From contig CAJLKN010000006.1 of NCBI GenBank assembly GCA_905207235.1, forward strand, positions 33,710 through 97,709: a stretch of DNA of 64,000 nt, read 5' to 3'. Below, piece by piece: positions 7,363-16,438 of this stretch. A model generated the notes under the pieces. The model did no database searches, was not told where the DNA came from, and saw only the letters and a program-made list of their open reading frames with translations. Source of the DNA: an uncultured Eubacteriales bacterium (lineage in GTDB: Bacteria > Bacillota > Clostridia > Christensenellales > Borkfalkiaceae). A program made the position numbers and the translations under genes. Positions within the stretch are counted from its first letter, which is position 1; each line of letters begins with the position of its first letter.

Positions 7363-8001
7363 ATGAAAAATTATCTGTCTGTAAGCGGTCGGCTCGAGAC
7401 GGAAGTAATAATCGAAAAGTCTCGCTTTATAACCAACTCCGCGCACGTCGAAAGTGAGGAGGAGGCGAAAAATTTCATAGCGGAAATTTCTTCGAAGTTT
7501 CGCGACGCAACGCATAATTGCTACGCATATATATGCGATGCAACGGGCAATTTCATGCGGTTTTCCGACGACGGCGAACCGCAGGGAACGGCGGGCATGC
7601 CCATGCTCGAAGTCATAAAGGCAAAGTCGCTCGTGCAGACCGCCGTAGTGGTTACCCGCTATTTCGGCGGCATAAAACTTGGAGCGGGCGGACTGGTAAG
7701 GGCATATTCGGGCAGCGTTGCAAAAAATCTTTCCGAGGCATACATTGTGTCTTACGAGCTGTGTTGCGAGGGCGGATACACCGTAGATTATTCTCTCGCC
7801 GACGTCGCGAGAAAATTTTTCGAAGAAAACGATTGCAACGTCCTTTCGGTAAATTACGACGACCGCGTGCGATTTACGGTGGCGGTGCGCAACGGTATCT
7901 CAGCCGACTTCGACGCCCGATTGATAAACCGCCTCAACGGCAGGGTCGCTCTCTCCGAAAAGAAGAGATATTTTCATCCTTTCCCCGTTGCAAACGTTTA
8001 A
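7363..8001 (+). CDS. YigZ/IMPACT-family protein
   Basis: 212-residue member of the UPF0029/IMPACT family. The N-terminal domain carries EKSRFITNSAHVESEEEA, ATHNCYAYICD, FSDDGEPQGTAGMPML and TRYFGGIKLGAGGLVRAYS, all hallmark blocks; a DUF1949-like C-terminal domain follows from about 140. Bacterial YigZ has been tied loosely to translation and to peptidase-like activity; the precise role is unsettled. The ATG is ten bases from the tyrS terminator and has no Shine-Dalgarno sequence or clear promoter of its own. Confidence 0.92.
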   Translation: MKNYLSVSGRLETEVIIEKSRFITNSAHVESEEEAKNFIAEISSKFRDATHNCYAYICDATGNFMRFSDDGEPQGTAGMPMLEVIKAKSLVQTAVVVTRYFGGIKLGAGGLVRAYSGSVAKNLSEAYIVSYELCCEGGYTVDYSLADVARKFFEENDCNVLSVNYDDRVRFTVAVRNGISADFDARLINRLNGRVALSEKKRYFHPFPVANV

Positions 8002-8050
8002 TTTTGCTGCGCGGCATAATGCGCTATTATCTTATGAAGTATAAATATAA

Positions 8051-8087
8051 AAGACTAACGAAAATTTATCGTTAGTCTTAATTTTTA
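8051..8087. terminator. Bidirectional terminator between yigZ-like gene and lipoprotein
   Basis: Perfect 11-base stem (8051-8061 with 8069-8079). T-rich tracts follow on both strands, serving the convergent genes. Confidence 0.85.
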
Positions 8088-8189
8088 CTTAGCAAACATA
8101 TGACTTGTATTTGAAAATATAATGAGTTGCACTTTTCAAATTAAGTATTGCGCATTCCGCTAAATCTTTAGTATGGCGGCAAAGATTTT

Positions 8190-8609
8190 TTAGTCTTTAG
8201 AATTAATTTCTTGTGTGGTATATGCCGTAATTTTTGTAAAATTAACACTTCTAACATCGTTTATAAGGCTTGCATCAATTCTAATTGGAAACTCTGGAAT
8301 TTTAGATGGATTGACAAAATTAATTGAGCTATCAAAACTATATATTGAGTTTCCGCTTTTGTCTAATAAACTGCCTGCTATTTCCATTTTGGTTACACTA
8401 TAATCCGAAGAAAAATTTAAGAATACAGCCTGTTTTCCTTCATCTATCACATTGCCAAATTCGAGATGAGTGTAAGTTATATTGTTTTGAGGGATTGTAT
8501 TTATTTTTTCAGTACCAGAGGTAAAATCAGTGTTAAAACAAGAAGCAAATGAAAATAATATGACAAAACTAAGTATCAGTAAAATTATTTTATTAAAAGT
8601 TTTTTTCAT
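8190..8609 (-). CDS. Predicted lipoprotein of unknown function
   Basis: 139 residues. A basic N-terminus and hydrophobic core (4-22) lead to the lipobox SFASC (Cys near 24), so it should be a lipid-anchored surface protein. The rest is a polar, beta-rich region with no family recognised. AAGGTG stands seven bases before the ATG. The gene and its flanks (about 8.0-8.9 kb) are much richer in A+T than the neighbours and use AT-ending codons, suggesting recent acquisition. It points toward, and shares a terminator with, the yigZ-like gene. Confidence 0.75.
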   Translation of the reverse strand: MKKTFNKIILLILSFVILFSFASCFNTDFTSGTEKINTIPQNNITYTHLEFGNVIDEGKQAVFLNFSSDYSVTKMEIAGSLLDKSGNSIYSFDSSINFVNPSKIPEFPIRIDASLINDVRSVNFTKITAYTTQEINSKD

Positions 8610-8888
8610 ATTTTCACCTTAGCAATGTATACATGACAATGGCGATATTATATGCGACATTGTTGTAACTTCCTTGTTTTGTATTTTTTAGCAAATTTTA
8701 GCATTTAGTAGATAATTTGTCAAGTAGTATTTTAAAAACATAAGCAAGCTCAGCCTTTAAAAAGTCGCGTAAAATAGTTATTAAATATAATTTTTTGAAG
8801 GGGAAAATAATTACAGTACCTATTTTTGTTTTGTATCTTCGTATGTAAAAAGCGACAGTTGTCTGCGGTTAAATTTCAGCAAATGAAC
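8610..8888. other. AT-rich intergenic stretch
   Basis: The gap between the lipoprotein start and the glyS terminator is strongly AT-rich. I see no ORF with a ribosome-binding site, no RNA gene and no convincing promoter beyond AT-rich sequence that presumably drives the lipoprotein gene. Confidence 0.5.
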
Positions 8889-8916
8889 AGCCGCCCGCGC
8901 AAAAGCGCGGGCGGCT
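8889..8916 (-). terminator. Terminator of glyS
   Basis: Perfect 12-base GC-rich hairpin with a 4-base loop just past the glyS stop; the downstream tract on the minus strand (GTTCATTT) is only moderately T-rich. Confidence 0.7.
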
Positions 8917-8934
8917 TAACATTTTTAAATCAGA

Positions 8935-10338
8935 TTAGAATTCAAGGCTCTTTTCGATGTAAGCGGCGAGTTCTGTTATGGGCAGGCGGATTTGCTCCAT
9001 GCTGTCGCGGTCGCGCACGGTAACGGTGTCGTTTTCGAGCGTGTCGAAGTCAACCGTTATGCAGAAGGGCGTGCCTATTTCGTCCTGACGGCGGTAACGC
9101 TTGCCGATAGAACCCGTAACGTCGTAGGTTACGCTGAACTTCTTGGCGAGCGCCTTGTAAATTTCGTCAGCTTTTTCTGCAAGGTTTTTCTGCAAAGGCA
9201 GAATTGCCGCCTTGTAAGGCGCAAGGAAGGGGTGCAGGTGAAGAACGGTGCGCACGTCGTTCTTTGCCGCATCGAGTACTTCCTCGTCGTAAGCATCGGT
9301 GAGGTAAGCGAGTACCATTCTCTCAACGCCGAGCGAGGGCTCTATTACGTATGGAATATACTTTTCGTTCGTAACGGGGTCGGTGTATTCCATGCTTTCG
9401 CCGCTCTCCGTCTGGTGCTGGGTGAGGTCATAGTCCGTTCTGTCGGCAACGCCCCACAGTTCGCCCCAGCCGAAAGCAAAGTTGTATTCGAAGTCGGTAG
9501 TCGCCTTGGAATAGAAGCAAAGCTCTTCGGGCGAATGGTCGCGCAGTTTAAGGTTTTCTTCCTTCATGCCGAGCGAGAGGAGGAAGTTTTTGCAGTAGTC
9601 CTTCCAGTAGGAGAACCATTCAAGGTCTGTGCCGGGCTTGCAGAAGAATTCAAGTTCCATCTGTTCGAACTCTCTCACGCGGAAAATGAAGTTTCCGGGC
9701 GTGATTTCGTTGCGGAAAGACTTACCTATCTGACCTATGCCGAAGGGCACTCTCATTCTCGCCGAGCGCTGAACGTTTTTGAAGTTTACAAAAATGCCCT
9801 GCGCCGTTTCGGGGCGGAGGTAAACGGTGTTGACGCTGTCCTCGGTTACGCCCTGGAACGTCTTGAACATAAGGTTGAATTTTCTTATGGGCGTAAAATC
9901 GCTCTTGCCGCACACGGGGCAGACGATGTTGTGCTCTTTTATGAACGCTTCGAGGGCGTCGTTGTCCATCGCTTCAACTTTCACGTCGAGGTTGTGCTTC
10001 TGCACATATGCTTCGACGAGGTTGTCAGCGCGGTGTCTCGTTTTGCAGTTTTTGCAGTCCATGAGGGGGTCGGAAAATCCGCCGAGGTGTCCCGAAGCCT
10101 TCCATGTGCGGGTGTTCATTAAAATTGCGCAGTCAACGCCGCAGTTGAGGGTGTTTTCGGTAACGAATTTTTTCCACCACGCTTTTTTGATGTTGTTTTT
10201 GAGTTCAACGCCCAAAGGACCGTAATCCCACGTGTTTGCCAGTCCGCCGTAAATTTCGCTACCCGGGAAGATAAATCCGCGGTTTTTGCACAGCGCAACC
10301 AGTTTGTCCTGTGTTACGGCTCTTTTGTTCTGCGACAT
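8935..10338 (-). CDS. glyQS: Glycyl-tRNA synthetase, single-chain class II
   Basis: Charges tRNA-Gly. 467 residues from the ATG at 10338, chosen because GGAAGGAG lies seven bases upstream; an in-frame TTG at 10359 would place that site inside the coding region. FPGSEIYGGLANTWDYGPLG is the motif 1 region, CKNCKTRH and CPVCG form zinc-binding-like pairs, and RPETAQGIFVNF plus GIGQIGKSFRNEITPGNFIF carry motif 2. EPSLGVERMVLAYL is motif 3, and a C-terminal anticodon-binding domain follows. This is the dimeric type, not the alpha2beta2 enzyme. Both TTGACT and TATAAA-like boxes lie upstream on the minus strand near 10.40-10.44 kb. Confidence 0.96.
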   Translation of the reverse strand: MSQNKRAVTQDKLVALCKNRGFIFPGSEIYGGLANTWDYGPLGVELKNNIKKAWWKKFVTENTLNCGVDCAILMNTRTWKASGHLGGFSDPLMDCKNCKTRHRADNLVEAYVQKHNLDVKVEAMDNDALEAFIKEHNIVCPVCGKSDFTPIRKFNLMFKTFQGVTEDSVNTVYLRPETAQGIFVNFKNVQRSARMRVPFGIGQIGKSFRNEITPGNFIFRVREFEQMELEFFCKPGTDLEWFSYWKDYCKNFLLSLGMKEENLKLRDHSPEELCFYSKATTDFEYNFAFGWGELWGVADRTDYDLTQHQTESGESMEYTDPVTNEKYIPYVIEPSLGVERMVLAYLTDAYDEEVLDAAKNDVRTVLHLHPFLAPYKAAILPLQKNLAEKADEIYKALAKKFSVTYDVTGSIGKRYRRQDEIGTPFCITVDFDTLENDTVTVRDRDSMEQIRLPITELAAYIEKSLEF

Positions 10339-10559
10339 AAAAAATCTCCTTCCGCGCAATCTCGTAAAAATTTGCGCAATGTCAAATAAAATACAAAAAT
10401 ATTTTATAAAAAACGCCCGTTCAAGTCAAGCGAATAAGGGCTTCATAATTTTATAACGTAATTTTTATAAATTTTTAAAAATTTGCATAAAACTATGTAC
10501 ATTTGGTGTTAATGTGTGATATAATCGTAACGGATTATATTATTTGTACAGAGGTTTCA

Positions 10560-12221
10560 ATGCTCAGCGACATTCAGATTGCGGAAAGTTGCAAATTAAA
10601 AGACATACGCGTCATCGCCTCGAAACTCGGTCTCGGCGAAGACGACCTCGAACTTTACGGAAAATACAAGGCAAAAATCAGGTGCGGAAAGTTTAATCCT
10701 TCCGCAAAACTCATTTTGGTTACCGCCATAAATCCCACGGCGAGCGGCGAGGGCAAAACCACCGTTTCGATAGGTCTCGCCGACGGTATTGCAAGGCTGG
10801 GCAAAAAGGTCTGCCTCGCTTTGAGGGAACCTTCCTTAGGTCCCGTATTCGGCGTCAAGGGCGGCGCGGCTGGCGGCGGATACGCCCAGGTCGTGCCCAT
10901 GGCTGATATCAACCTGCATTTCACGGGCGATCTTCACGCCATTACGGCAGCAAACAACCTTCTTTGCGCCATGATAGACAACCACATCTTCCGCGGCAAC
11001 AAGCTGGGGATAAAAAAGGTGCTTTTCCACCGTTGCATGGATATGAACGACCGCGCTCTGCGCGACATAACTTTATCCTGTCAGGCGGGAAAGATGAAGG
11101 GCTGTCAAAGCTATGAAAGAAAGGAAAGTTTCGAAATAACCGCCGCAAGCGAGGTAATGGCAATTCTCTGCCTCGCGCGCGACCTTGCCGACCTCAAAAA
11201 GAGGCTGGGCAATATCATCATAGGCGTTGACGGGCAGGACAATTACGTTTACGCCCGCCAGATAAAGGCGGAGGGAGCTATGGCGACCCTTCTCAAAGAC
11301 GCTATAAATCCCAATCTCGTCCAGACGCTCGAGGGCACTCCCGCGATAATCCACGGCGGACCGTTTGCCAATATAGCTCACGGCTGCAACTCGGTGCGCG
11401 CTACATACGCCGCAATGACTTATGCCGACTACGCCGTAACTGAGGCTGGCTTCGGCGCGGACCTCGGCGCGGAAAAATTCCTCGACGCAAAGTGCAGGAT
11501 TGCCGGCATTCAGCCAAACTGCATAGTAGTCGTCGCAACCGTCAAGGCGTTGAAGCTGCACGGCGGCGCGGACAAGAGTAAACTTTCCGAATGCGATATC
11601 GAGGCTTTGAAAAAGGGACTTCCCAATCTTTTAAAGCACGTCGAAAATATGAAGGGCGTATATTCCAAACCCGTAATCGTTGCAATGAACAGATTTGCGA
11701 CCGACACGCCAGAGGAGATAGAAACGGTCGCGAAAGCCTGCGAAGAAGCGGGCGCAAAAGCCGTGTTCACCGACGTGTTCTTGAAGGGCGGCGAAGGCGG
11801 CGAGGAACTTGCAAAAGAGGTCATATCCGCTTGCGATAAAGAGAGCAAGCTGACATTTGCGTACGATCTGAACGACGACATAAAAAAGAAGATAGAAGAT
11901 ATCGTTGTCAACGTTTACGGCGGCGACGGCGCGACCTATTCCGAACAGGCGGAAAAGGCGATAGAAACGATAGAGCGCAGCGGAATAAAGGGTCTGCCCG
12001 TCATAATAGCAAAGACGCAGTATTCCCTTTCGGACGACGCAAAAAAATTATCCCGTCCGACGGGCTTTAAAGTGCACGTAAGGGATATAATATATAAGGG
12101 CGGCGCGGGCTTTATCGTCGCGATAGCGGGCGATATAATGCTCATGCCCGGTCTCGGCTCCGTGCCCTGTGCGGAAAAGATAGACATCGACGAAGACGGA
12201 AACATAACGGGATTATCCTGA
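10560..12221 (+). CDS. fhs: Formate-tetrahydrofolate ligase
   Basis: ATP-dependent formation of 10-formyl-tetrahydrofolate from formate, the entry of formate into one-carbon metabolism and, in acetogens, the methyl branch of the Wood-Ljungdahl pathway. 553 residues from the ATG at 10560, chosen because GAGG precedes it; the upstream in-frame ATG at 10503 overlaps the promoter region. The P-loop is ASGEGKTTVSIGL (from about 61), followed by LREPSLGPVFGVKGGAAGGG and the DINLHFTGDLHAI block, all typical. It is 21 bases upstream of glnS and probably cotranscribed with it. Confidence 0.97.
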   Translation: MLSDIQIAESCKLKDIRVIASKLGLGEDDLELYGKYKAKIRCGKFNPSAKLILVTAINPTASGEGKTTVSIGLADGIARLGKKVCLALREPSLGPVFGVKGGAAGGGYAQVVPMADINLHFTGDLHAITAANNLLCAMIDNHIFRGNKLGIKKVLFHRCMDMNDRALRDITLSCQAGKMKGCQSYERKESFEITAASEVMAILCLARDLADLKKRLGNIIIGVDGQDNYVYARQIKAEGAMATLLKDAINPNLVQTLEGTPAIIHGGPFANIAHGCNSVRATYAAMTYADYAVTEAGFGADLGAEKFLDAKCRIAGIQPNCIVVVATVKALKLHGGADKSKLSECDIEALKKGLPNLLKHVENMKGVYSKPVIVAMNRFATDTPEEIETVAKACEEAGAKAVFTDVFLKGGEGGEELAKEVISACDKESKLTFAYDLNDDIKKKIEDIVVNVYGGDGATYSEQAEKAIETIERSGIKGLPVIIAKTQYSLSDDAKKLSRPTGFKVHVRDIIYKGGAGFIVAIAGDIMLMPGLGSVPCAEKIDIDEDGNITGLS

Positions 12222-12242
12222 TAACACATAAAAGGCAAAAAG

Positions 12243-13892
12243 ATGCAATTACCCGAAGCAACTAATTTCATTGAACAGATAATAAACGAGGAGCTCGCCG
12301 CAGGCAAATTCGAAAGCGTAGGCAATCAGATATGCGTTCGCTTCCCGCCCGAACCCAACGGCTACCTTCACATAGGACACGTCAAGGCGCTGTGCATAAA
12401 TTTCGGCGTCAAGGAAAGATACCACGGCAAACTCAATTTAAGAATGGACGATACCAACCCCGCCAAGGAAGATTACGAATACGTAAATTCCATTGTGGAG
12501 GCGGTCAAGTGGCTGGGCTTCCAATACGACAAACTGGTGTTCGCCTCCGACTATTACGATAAACTCTACGAAATAGCCGAAAAATTCATTATGGACGGCA
12601 ACGCATATGTATGCGATTTGTCCGCCGAAGAGATTACCGCAACGCGCGGAACGCTCACTTCTCCCGGCACGCCGTCGCCCTACCGCAACAGAACGGTAGA
12701 AGAAAACCTCGATCTTTTCCGCCGCATGAAGGCGGGAGAGTTCCCCGACGGGGCAAAGGTTCTGAGGGCAAAGATAGATATGTCGTCGCCCAACATCAAT
12801 ATGCGCGACCCCGTCATTTACAGGATAGCTCACGTTCCGCATTATCGTCAGGGCGACAAGTGGTGCATATATCCCATGTACGACTATGCTCATCCCCTTT
12901 CGGACGCGATAGAGGGCATAACGCACTCGCTGTGCTCGCTCGAATTTGAAAATCACCGTCCGCTCTACGATTGGGTTATAGCAAAGGCGGGCTTCAAGCC
13001 CCCCGTTCCCAGACAGATAGAGTTTGCAAGGCTCAACATAACCAATATGCTCATGAGCAAGCGCTATCTCAAAAAGCTGGTGGACGAACATTTCGTCCGC
13101 GGCTGGGACGACCCCAGAATGCCCACTCTAATGGGTCTTAAAAATCGCGGAGTTCCGCCCGAGGCGCTCAAAAAATTCTGCGCCGACGTGGGCGTTGCAA
13201 AAAATTATTCGGTGGTGGGACTTGCCCAGCTCGACGAATGCATACGCGACGAACTCAACTTAACCGCCGAAAGAGCTATGGCGGTAATCAATCCCGTAAA
13301 ACTTACCATAACCAACTATGAGGGCGAGGAAGAGCTTTCTTTCGATAAAAACCCTCTCGACGGGCAGGGCAGAACGAGGCTTATAAAGTTCAGCGGCACG
13401 GTCTATATCGACCGCGACGACTTTGCGCTCGTTCCTCCTCCCAAATATAAAAGGCTTACAAAGGGAGCTTTCGTCCGCCTGAAATCTGCGTATATCGTGC
13501 GCTGCGACGACGTTAAGCTCGATAAAGACGGAGAGGTGGAAGAAATTTTCTGCACCTACTTCCCCGAAACGCGTTCGGGCAGCGAAGTAAAGAGCGACAT
13601 AAAGGCAAAGGGCGTCATTCACTGGGTGGACGCAAAATACGGACGGGACGTTCAGTTCAGGCGTTATCAGCCCCTTCTGAACGATGAACAGTATCCCGAC
13701 CAGGACTATGCCGAACGCCTCAATAAGGACAGCGAAAAGCTGTTCGAGGGCAAAGCCGAACCTTATATCGCCGAGAGCGAGGAAGACAAACCCTTCCAGC
13801 TCATGCGTACAGGCTACTACAAAAAATGTACGGACGGCGGCATAACGGTGCTTTCTGAAATAGTAACATTAAAAGACAATTTTAATAAATAA
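12243..13892 (+). CDS. glnS: Glutaminyl-tRNA synthetase
   Basis: Class I synthetase attaching glutamine directly to tRNA-Gln. 549 residues: RFPPEPNGYLHIGHVKAL carries the HIGH motif (43-46) with the GlnRS-type PEPNG rather than the PSPTG of GluRS. MDDTNPAKE, YDYAHPLSDAIEGITHSLCS and the KMSKS equivalent LMSKRYL follow, with a two-barrel anticodon-binding region from about 340. Most Firmicutes lack GlnRS and use the amidotransferase route, so this gene is of interest. It lies between fhs and a membrane-protein gene on the same strand. Confidence 0.95.
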   Translation: MQLPEATNFIEQIINEELAAGKFESVGNQICVRFPPEPNGYLHIGHVKALCINFGVKERYHGKLNLRMDDTNPAKEDYEYVNSIVEAVKWLGFQYDKLVFASDYYDKLYEIAEKFIMDGNAYVCDLSAEEITATRGTLTSPGTPSPYRNRTVEENLDLFRRMKAGEFPDGAKVLRAKIDMSSPNINMRDPVIYRIAHVPHYRQGDKWCIYPMYDYAHPLSDAIEGITHSLCSLEFENHRPLYDWVIAKAGFKPPVPRQIEFARLNITNMLMSKRYLKKLVDEHFVRGWDDPRMPTLMGLKNRGVPPEALKKFCADVGVAKNYSVVGLAQLDECIRDELNLTAERAMAVINPVKLTITNYEGEEELSFDKNPLDGQGRTRLIKFSGTVYIDRDDFALVPPPKYKRLTKGAFVRLKSAYIVRCDDVKLDKDGEVEEIFCTYFPETRSGSEVKSDIKAKGVIHWVDAKYGRDVQFRRYQPLLNDEQYPDQDYAERLNKDSEKLFEGKAEPYIAESEEDKPFQLMRTGYYKKCTDGGITVLSEIVTLKDNFNK

Positions 13893-13911
13893 CCGTCAGT
13901 GAGGTTAATGT

Positions 13912-15096
13912 ATGGGAATTTACATCTATATTATTATAGGCTTGTCTGTAATAGCTGTGCTTGCGTTCCTTTTCGGTTTCTGGCGCGGCTATGTAAAACT
14001 GTCGTGCTGGGGCGGCGTCGTTGCCGGCACGGTGTTCGTCTCTATGCTATTAGACAAGTACGTCGGTCAGTTCGACGGCAGGGGCATGGTGCTGCTCGCG
14101 AGCGCCGCTGCAAGCGTAGTTGTGCTTACGGTGCTCTGCCAGCTTGTCAGAAGGTACATAAAGATACAGGTTGCAAAGAGCCAGAAACTTTCCTACTATC
14201 GTCAGTATGACGACCGCACCGAAAACGAAGAACGCATCCTCGTTTCGCTCGATAAGGGAGATATAAAGGCATACCGCAGGCAGTCAAAGCGTAAATTCAG
14301 AGAAAGTCGCGGCGCCTGGGGCATAGTTGACAGAGTGTTCGGCGGTCTGACGTTTGCAATCAATACATTCGTTGCGCTCGCAGTCATAGTCGCTCTCGCA
14401 ATGTTCGTAATAGACGCTGCGCAGATAACGGTGGCTTACAACGCTCTCAGCATTCTGTATGACAGCCCCGTATGGACCAATTTCGGTTTCTATTACGGTC
14501 TCGACTTAATAATCGCCACGCTTATATGCATGTGCATACGCCTCGGCTACAAGAGCGGCATACTTTCTGCTCTCGCACTTATTCTCATTTTGGGAATGAT
14601 AGGCGGAGCGGGATACCTCGCTTATCACCTTGCCTTCAACGTTGACGCCTTCGATTCGGCGGCAACTGGGCTTAAAGACGGCGTGCTTTCAACGCTGCTC
14701 GCCAATATCGAACCCGCGCTCAAAGCCATAAATATGAGCGGCGAAACGGTGGCGAGAATTGTTGTTGCCGTTGGCTTGTTCATCATACTTCTCATAGTTG
14801 TAATATTAATCTCCATCTTCATTCCTCACGCCGTTGATAAACTGCGCAACATAAAATTTGTTGTTGCGATAGACGGAGTAGTGGGCGCGATAGTGCTTAC
14901 GGCAGTTGTGTTCTTCGTGCTCATGGTTATCGGAACGCTTACATATCAGGTCAACGACCTCGAAGCTCTCGCCCGCTTCAACGAATACATGGACGCATCC
15001 TGCCTCGCAAAATCGCTGTATTCGGAAAACATAATGAATACGATAGGCTTCGTTCAGAATTTGCCTTTGCGCGACTGGTTCGGACTTAACAAATAA
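13912..15096 (+). CDS. Polytopic membrane protein, CvpA-like in part
   Basis: 394 residues. The first 90 residues hold about three membrane helices with FGFWRGYVKLSCWGG, which loosely resembles the start of CvpA-family proteins; a basic cytoplasmic stretch (about 90-145, RRQSKRKFRESRG) follows, then several more helices. No catalytic motif is seen and the length exceeds CvpA, so the family assignment is weak. GAGG precedes the ATG. It is 19 bases after glnS and ends the fhs-glnS unit at a strong terminator. Confidence 0.72.
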   Translation: MGIYIYIIIGLSVIAVLAFLFGFWRGYVKLSCWGGVVAGTVFVSMLLDKYVGQFDGRGMVLLASAAASVVVLTVLCQLVRRYIKIQVAKSQKLSYYRQYDDRTENEERILVSLDKGDIKAYRRQSKRKFRESRGAWGIVDRVFGGLTFAINTFVALAVIVALAMFVIDAAQITVAYNALSILYDSPVWTNFGFYYGLDLIIATLICMCIRLGYKSGILSALALILILGMIGGAGYLAYHLAFNVDAFDSAATGLKDGVLSTLLANIEPALKAINMSGETVARIVVAVGLFIILLIVVILISIFIPHAVDKLRNIKFVVAIDGVVGAIVLTAVVFFVLMVIGTLTYQVNDLEALARFNEYMDASCLAKSLYSENIMNTIGFVQNLPLRDWFGLNK

Positions 15097-15111
15097 ATAC
15101 TTATAAAAGTA

Positions 15112-15146
15112 AAACAGGGTCGGATAAACCGACCCTGTTTTTTTAA
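15112..15146 (+). terminator. Intrinsic terminator of the fhs-glnS unit
   Basis: AACAGGGTCGG/CCGACCCTGTT hairpin with a 5-base loop and seven T. Confidence 0.92.
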
Positions 15147-15168
15147 TCTGCTTTGGTTTAAAGCGGTT

Positions 15169-15318
15169 TTACTTCTGCATATAGCTCTTGCAGCAGGTGC
15201 ATTCTTCGCCTTCGCAGGTGCTGCCGACCTGAATTTTGTCAAGAGTGCAGTTGCAGCCGTCGTGATTGTACATGCACTTGTTGACGTTGCATGCTATGCC
15301 TAAATTGATGTTTTCCAT
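15169..15318 (-). CDS. DUF1540 small Cys-rich protein
   Basis: 49 residues from the ATG at 15318, which has GGGAGG six bases upstream; a longer frame reaching 15432 passes through a palindrome and is unlikely to be coding. Eight cysteines in IACNVNKCMYNHDGCNC and CEGEECTCCKSY match the DUF1540 pattern, a small family common in Clostridia and other spore-formers and thought to bind metal; its function is not established. The gene stands alone, convergent with the upstream membrane-protein gene. Confidence 0.85.
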   Translation of the reverse strand: MENINLGIACNVNKCMYNHDGCNCTLDKIQVGSTCEGEECTCCKSYMQK

Positions 15319-15356
15319 AAAACCTCCCTTTGTACCGACGCCTTCGGCAGATATTG

Positions 15357-15418
15357 AAAAACGTATTTTCTTCGCGCCGCCGCTGATTAATTTAATCAGC
15401 GGCGGCGCGATACGTTTT
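15357..15418. repeat. Long GC/AT palindrome upstream of rplI
   Basis: Two perfect 19-base arms (15372-15390, 15392-15410) meet around a single base. Outer 8-base arms AAAACGTA (15357-15364) and TACGTTTT (15411-15418) extend it with a one-sided 7-base bulge. It lies between the divergent DUF1540 and rplI genes. No T-tract typical of a terminator follows on the plus strand. Confidence 0.85.
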
Positions 15419-15554
15419 GCCTTTCCAGCCATGCGCCTGATACGATATTATTTTGCGCCGAAACGTCGGTCTTATGCGTCTGCTATTGACAAAAATGCGT
15501 TTTTGGTTTAAAATAAATCAAAGATGAATGGCGCACCGCGCCGAAGGAGCATTT

Positions 15555-15998
15555 ATGCAGGTAATTTTATTACAGGACGTAAAGGGACAGGGCAAGAAAG
15601 GCGAACTTATAGAAGTCAACGAAGGTTACGCGCGCAACTTCCTCATAAAAAAGGGAATGGCGGAGGCGGCTACTCCCAATAAAATAAACGACCTCAAACA
15701 GAAGAAGGCGGCTGCCGACTATCACAAGCAGCAGGAAATAAAAGCTATGCAGGAGCTCGCGGCAGAGCTCAAAGGCAAAAACGTAACCGTCTCCATAAAG
15801 GCGGGACAGGGCGGCAAAGTGTTCGGCTCCGTTACGGGAGCGCACATCTCCGACGCGCTCAAAGCGGCGGGATACGACGTCGATAAAAAGAAAGTTTTGC
15901 TTTCCAACCCCATAAAGAGCATAGGCGTTTACGACGTGGATATAAAACTTCTCGAAGGTATCTCCACAAAAATCAAAGTAACGGTAGCAGAAGAATAA
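15555..15998 (+). CDS. rplI: 50S ribosomal protein L9
   Basis: 147-residue large-subunit protein; MQVILLQDVKGQGKKGELIEVNEGYARNFLI is the characteristic N-terminal domain, followed by the long connecting helix (NDLKQKKAAADYHKQQE) and the C-terminal domain (KVFGSVTGAHISDAL). The start at 15555 is set by this conserved N-terminus and by GAAGGAG eight bases upstream; an earlier frame opening at 15528 is not used. In many Firmicutes dnaB and a GdpP phosphodiesterase gene adjoin rplI; neither is present here. Confidence 0.97.
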   Translation: MQVILLQDVKGQGKKGELIEVNEGYARNFLIKKGMAEAATPNKINDLKQKKAAADYHKQQEIKAMQELAAELKGKNVTVSIKAGQGGKVFGSVTGAHISDALKAAGYDVDKKKVLLSNPIKSIGVYDVDIKLLEGISTKIKVTVAEE

Positions 15999-16029
15999 AA
16001 AGACAGCCGCTTGCGCGGCTGTCTTTTTT
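15998..16029 (+). terminator. Intrinsic terminator of rplI
   Basis: AGACAGCCGC/GCGGCTGTCT stem immediately after the stop codon with six T. Confidence 0.93.
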
Positions 16030-16386
16030 CGTTTGTCCGTTGCCTGCGTTTTGTACGCTGATGTAAATTTGAGTACATTTAATCTTTTTTCAGCTGTAAG
16101 TGTTTAAACACAATCTGAATTAATTAGAAAACGATAATTACGTTTTGCACCGCCATTTGCTCGAATAAAACCGCCCGCGTTTTTTGAAAAACAAAATTGT
16201 GCAATCATGCTGAAATACAAACGCGCATTGTTCCTTTGAATGATAGCGTCAGTGCAGCTGCTAACCTGAAAAACGCAAATATTTATTAAAGCAGAAATGG
16301 CGCATTCAAAGTACGGGTAACAAATCGCACAATTTTCGTTTAAATACGGGCATTAAACTTTTTAATACATATTGTTTTTACAAATA
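16030..16386. other. Intergenic stretch without recognisable features
   Basis: Between convergent terminators of rplI and the DUF2207 gene. I found no ORF with a ribosome-binding site, tRNA-like fold or repeat. Confidence 0.5.
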
Positions 16387-16416
16387 GAGAACGGGCAGAA
16401 AATTCTGCCCGTTCTT
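16387..16416. terminator. Terminator of the lemA-DUF2207 unit
   Basis: AGAACGGGCAGAA/TTCTGCCCGTTCT perfect palindrome just downstream of the DUF2207 stop. Confidence 0.8.
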
Positions 16417-16438
16417 TAATTTAAGGTCATTCAACTTT

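Noticed and set aside
8992..10122. 376-codon open frame antisense to glyS
   Set aside because: Shadow of a certain gene, no motifs or start signals.
10503..10559. N-terminal extension of fhs
   Set aside because: Overlaps the likely promoter; GAGG and family alignment favour the ATG at 10560.
15319..15432. Longer version of the DUF1540 protein
   Set aside because: Would read through the palindrome; the ATG at 15318 has an ideal ribosome-binding site and matches the family start.
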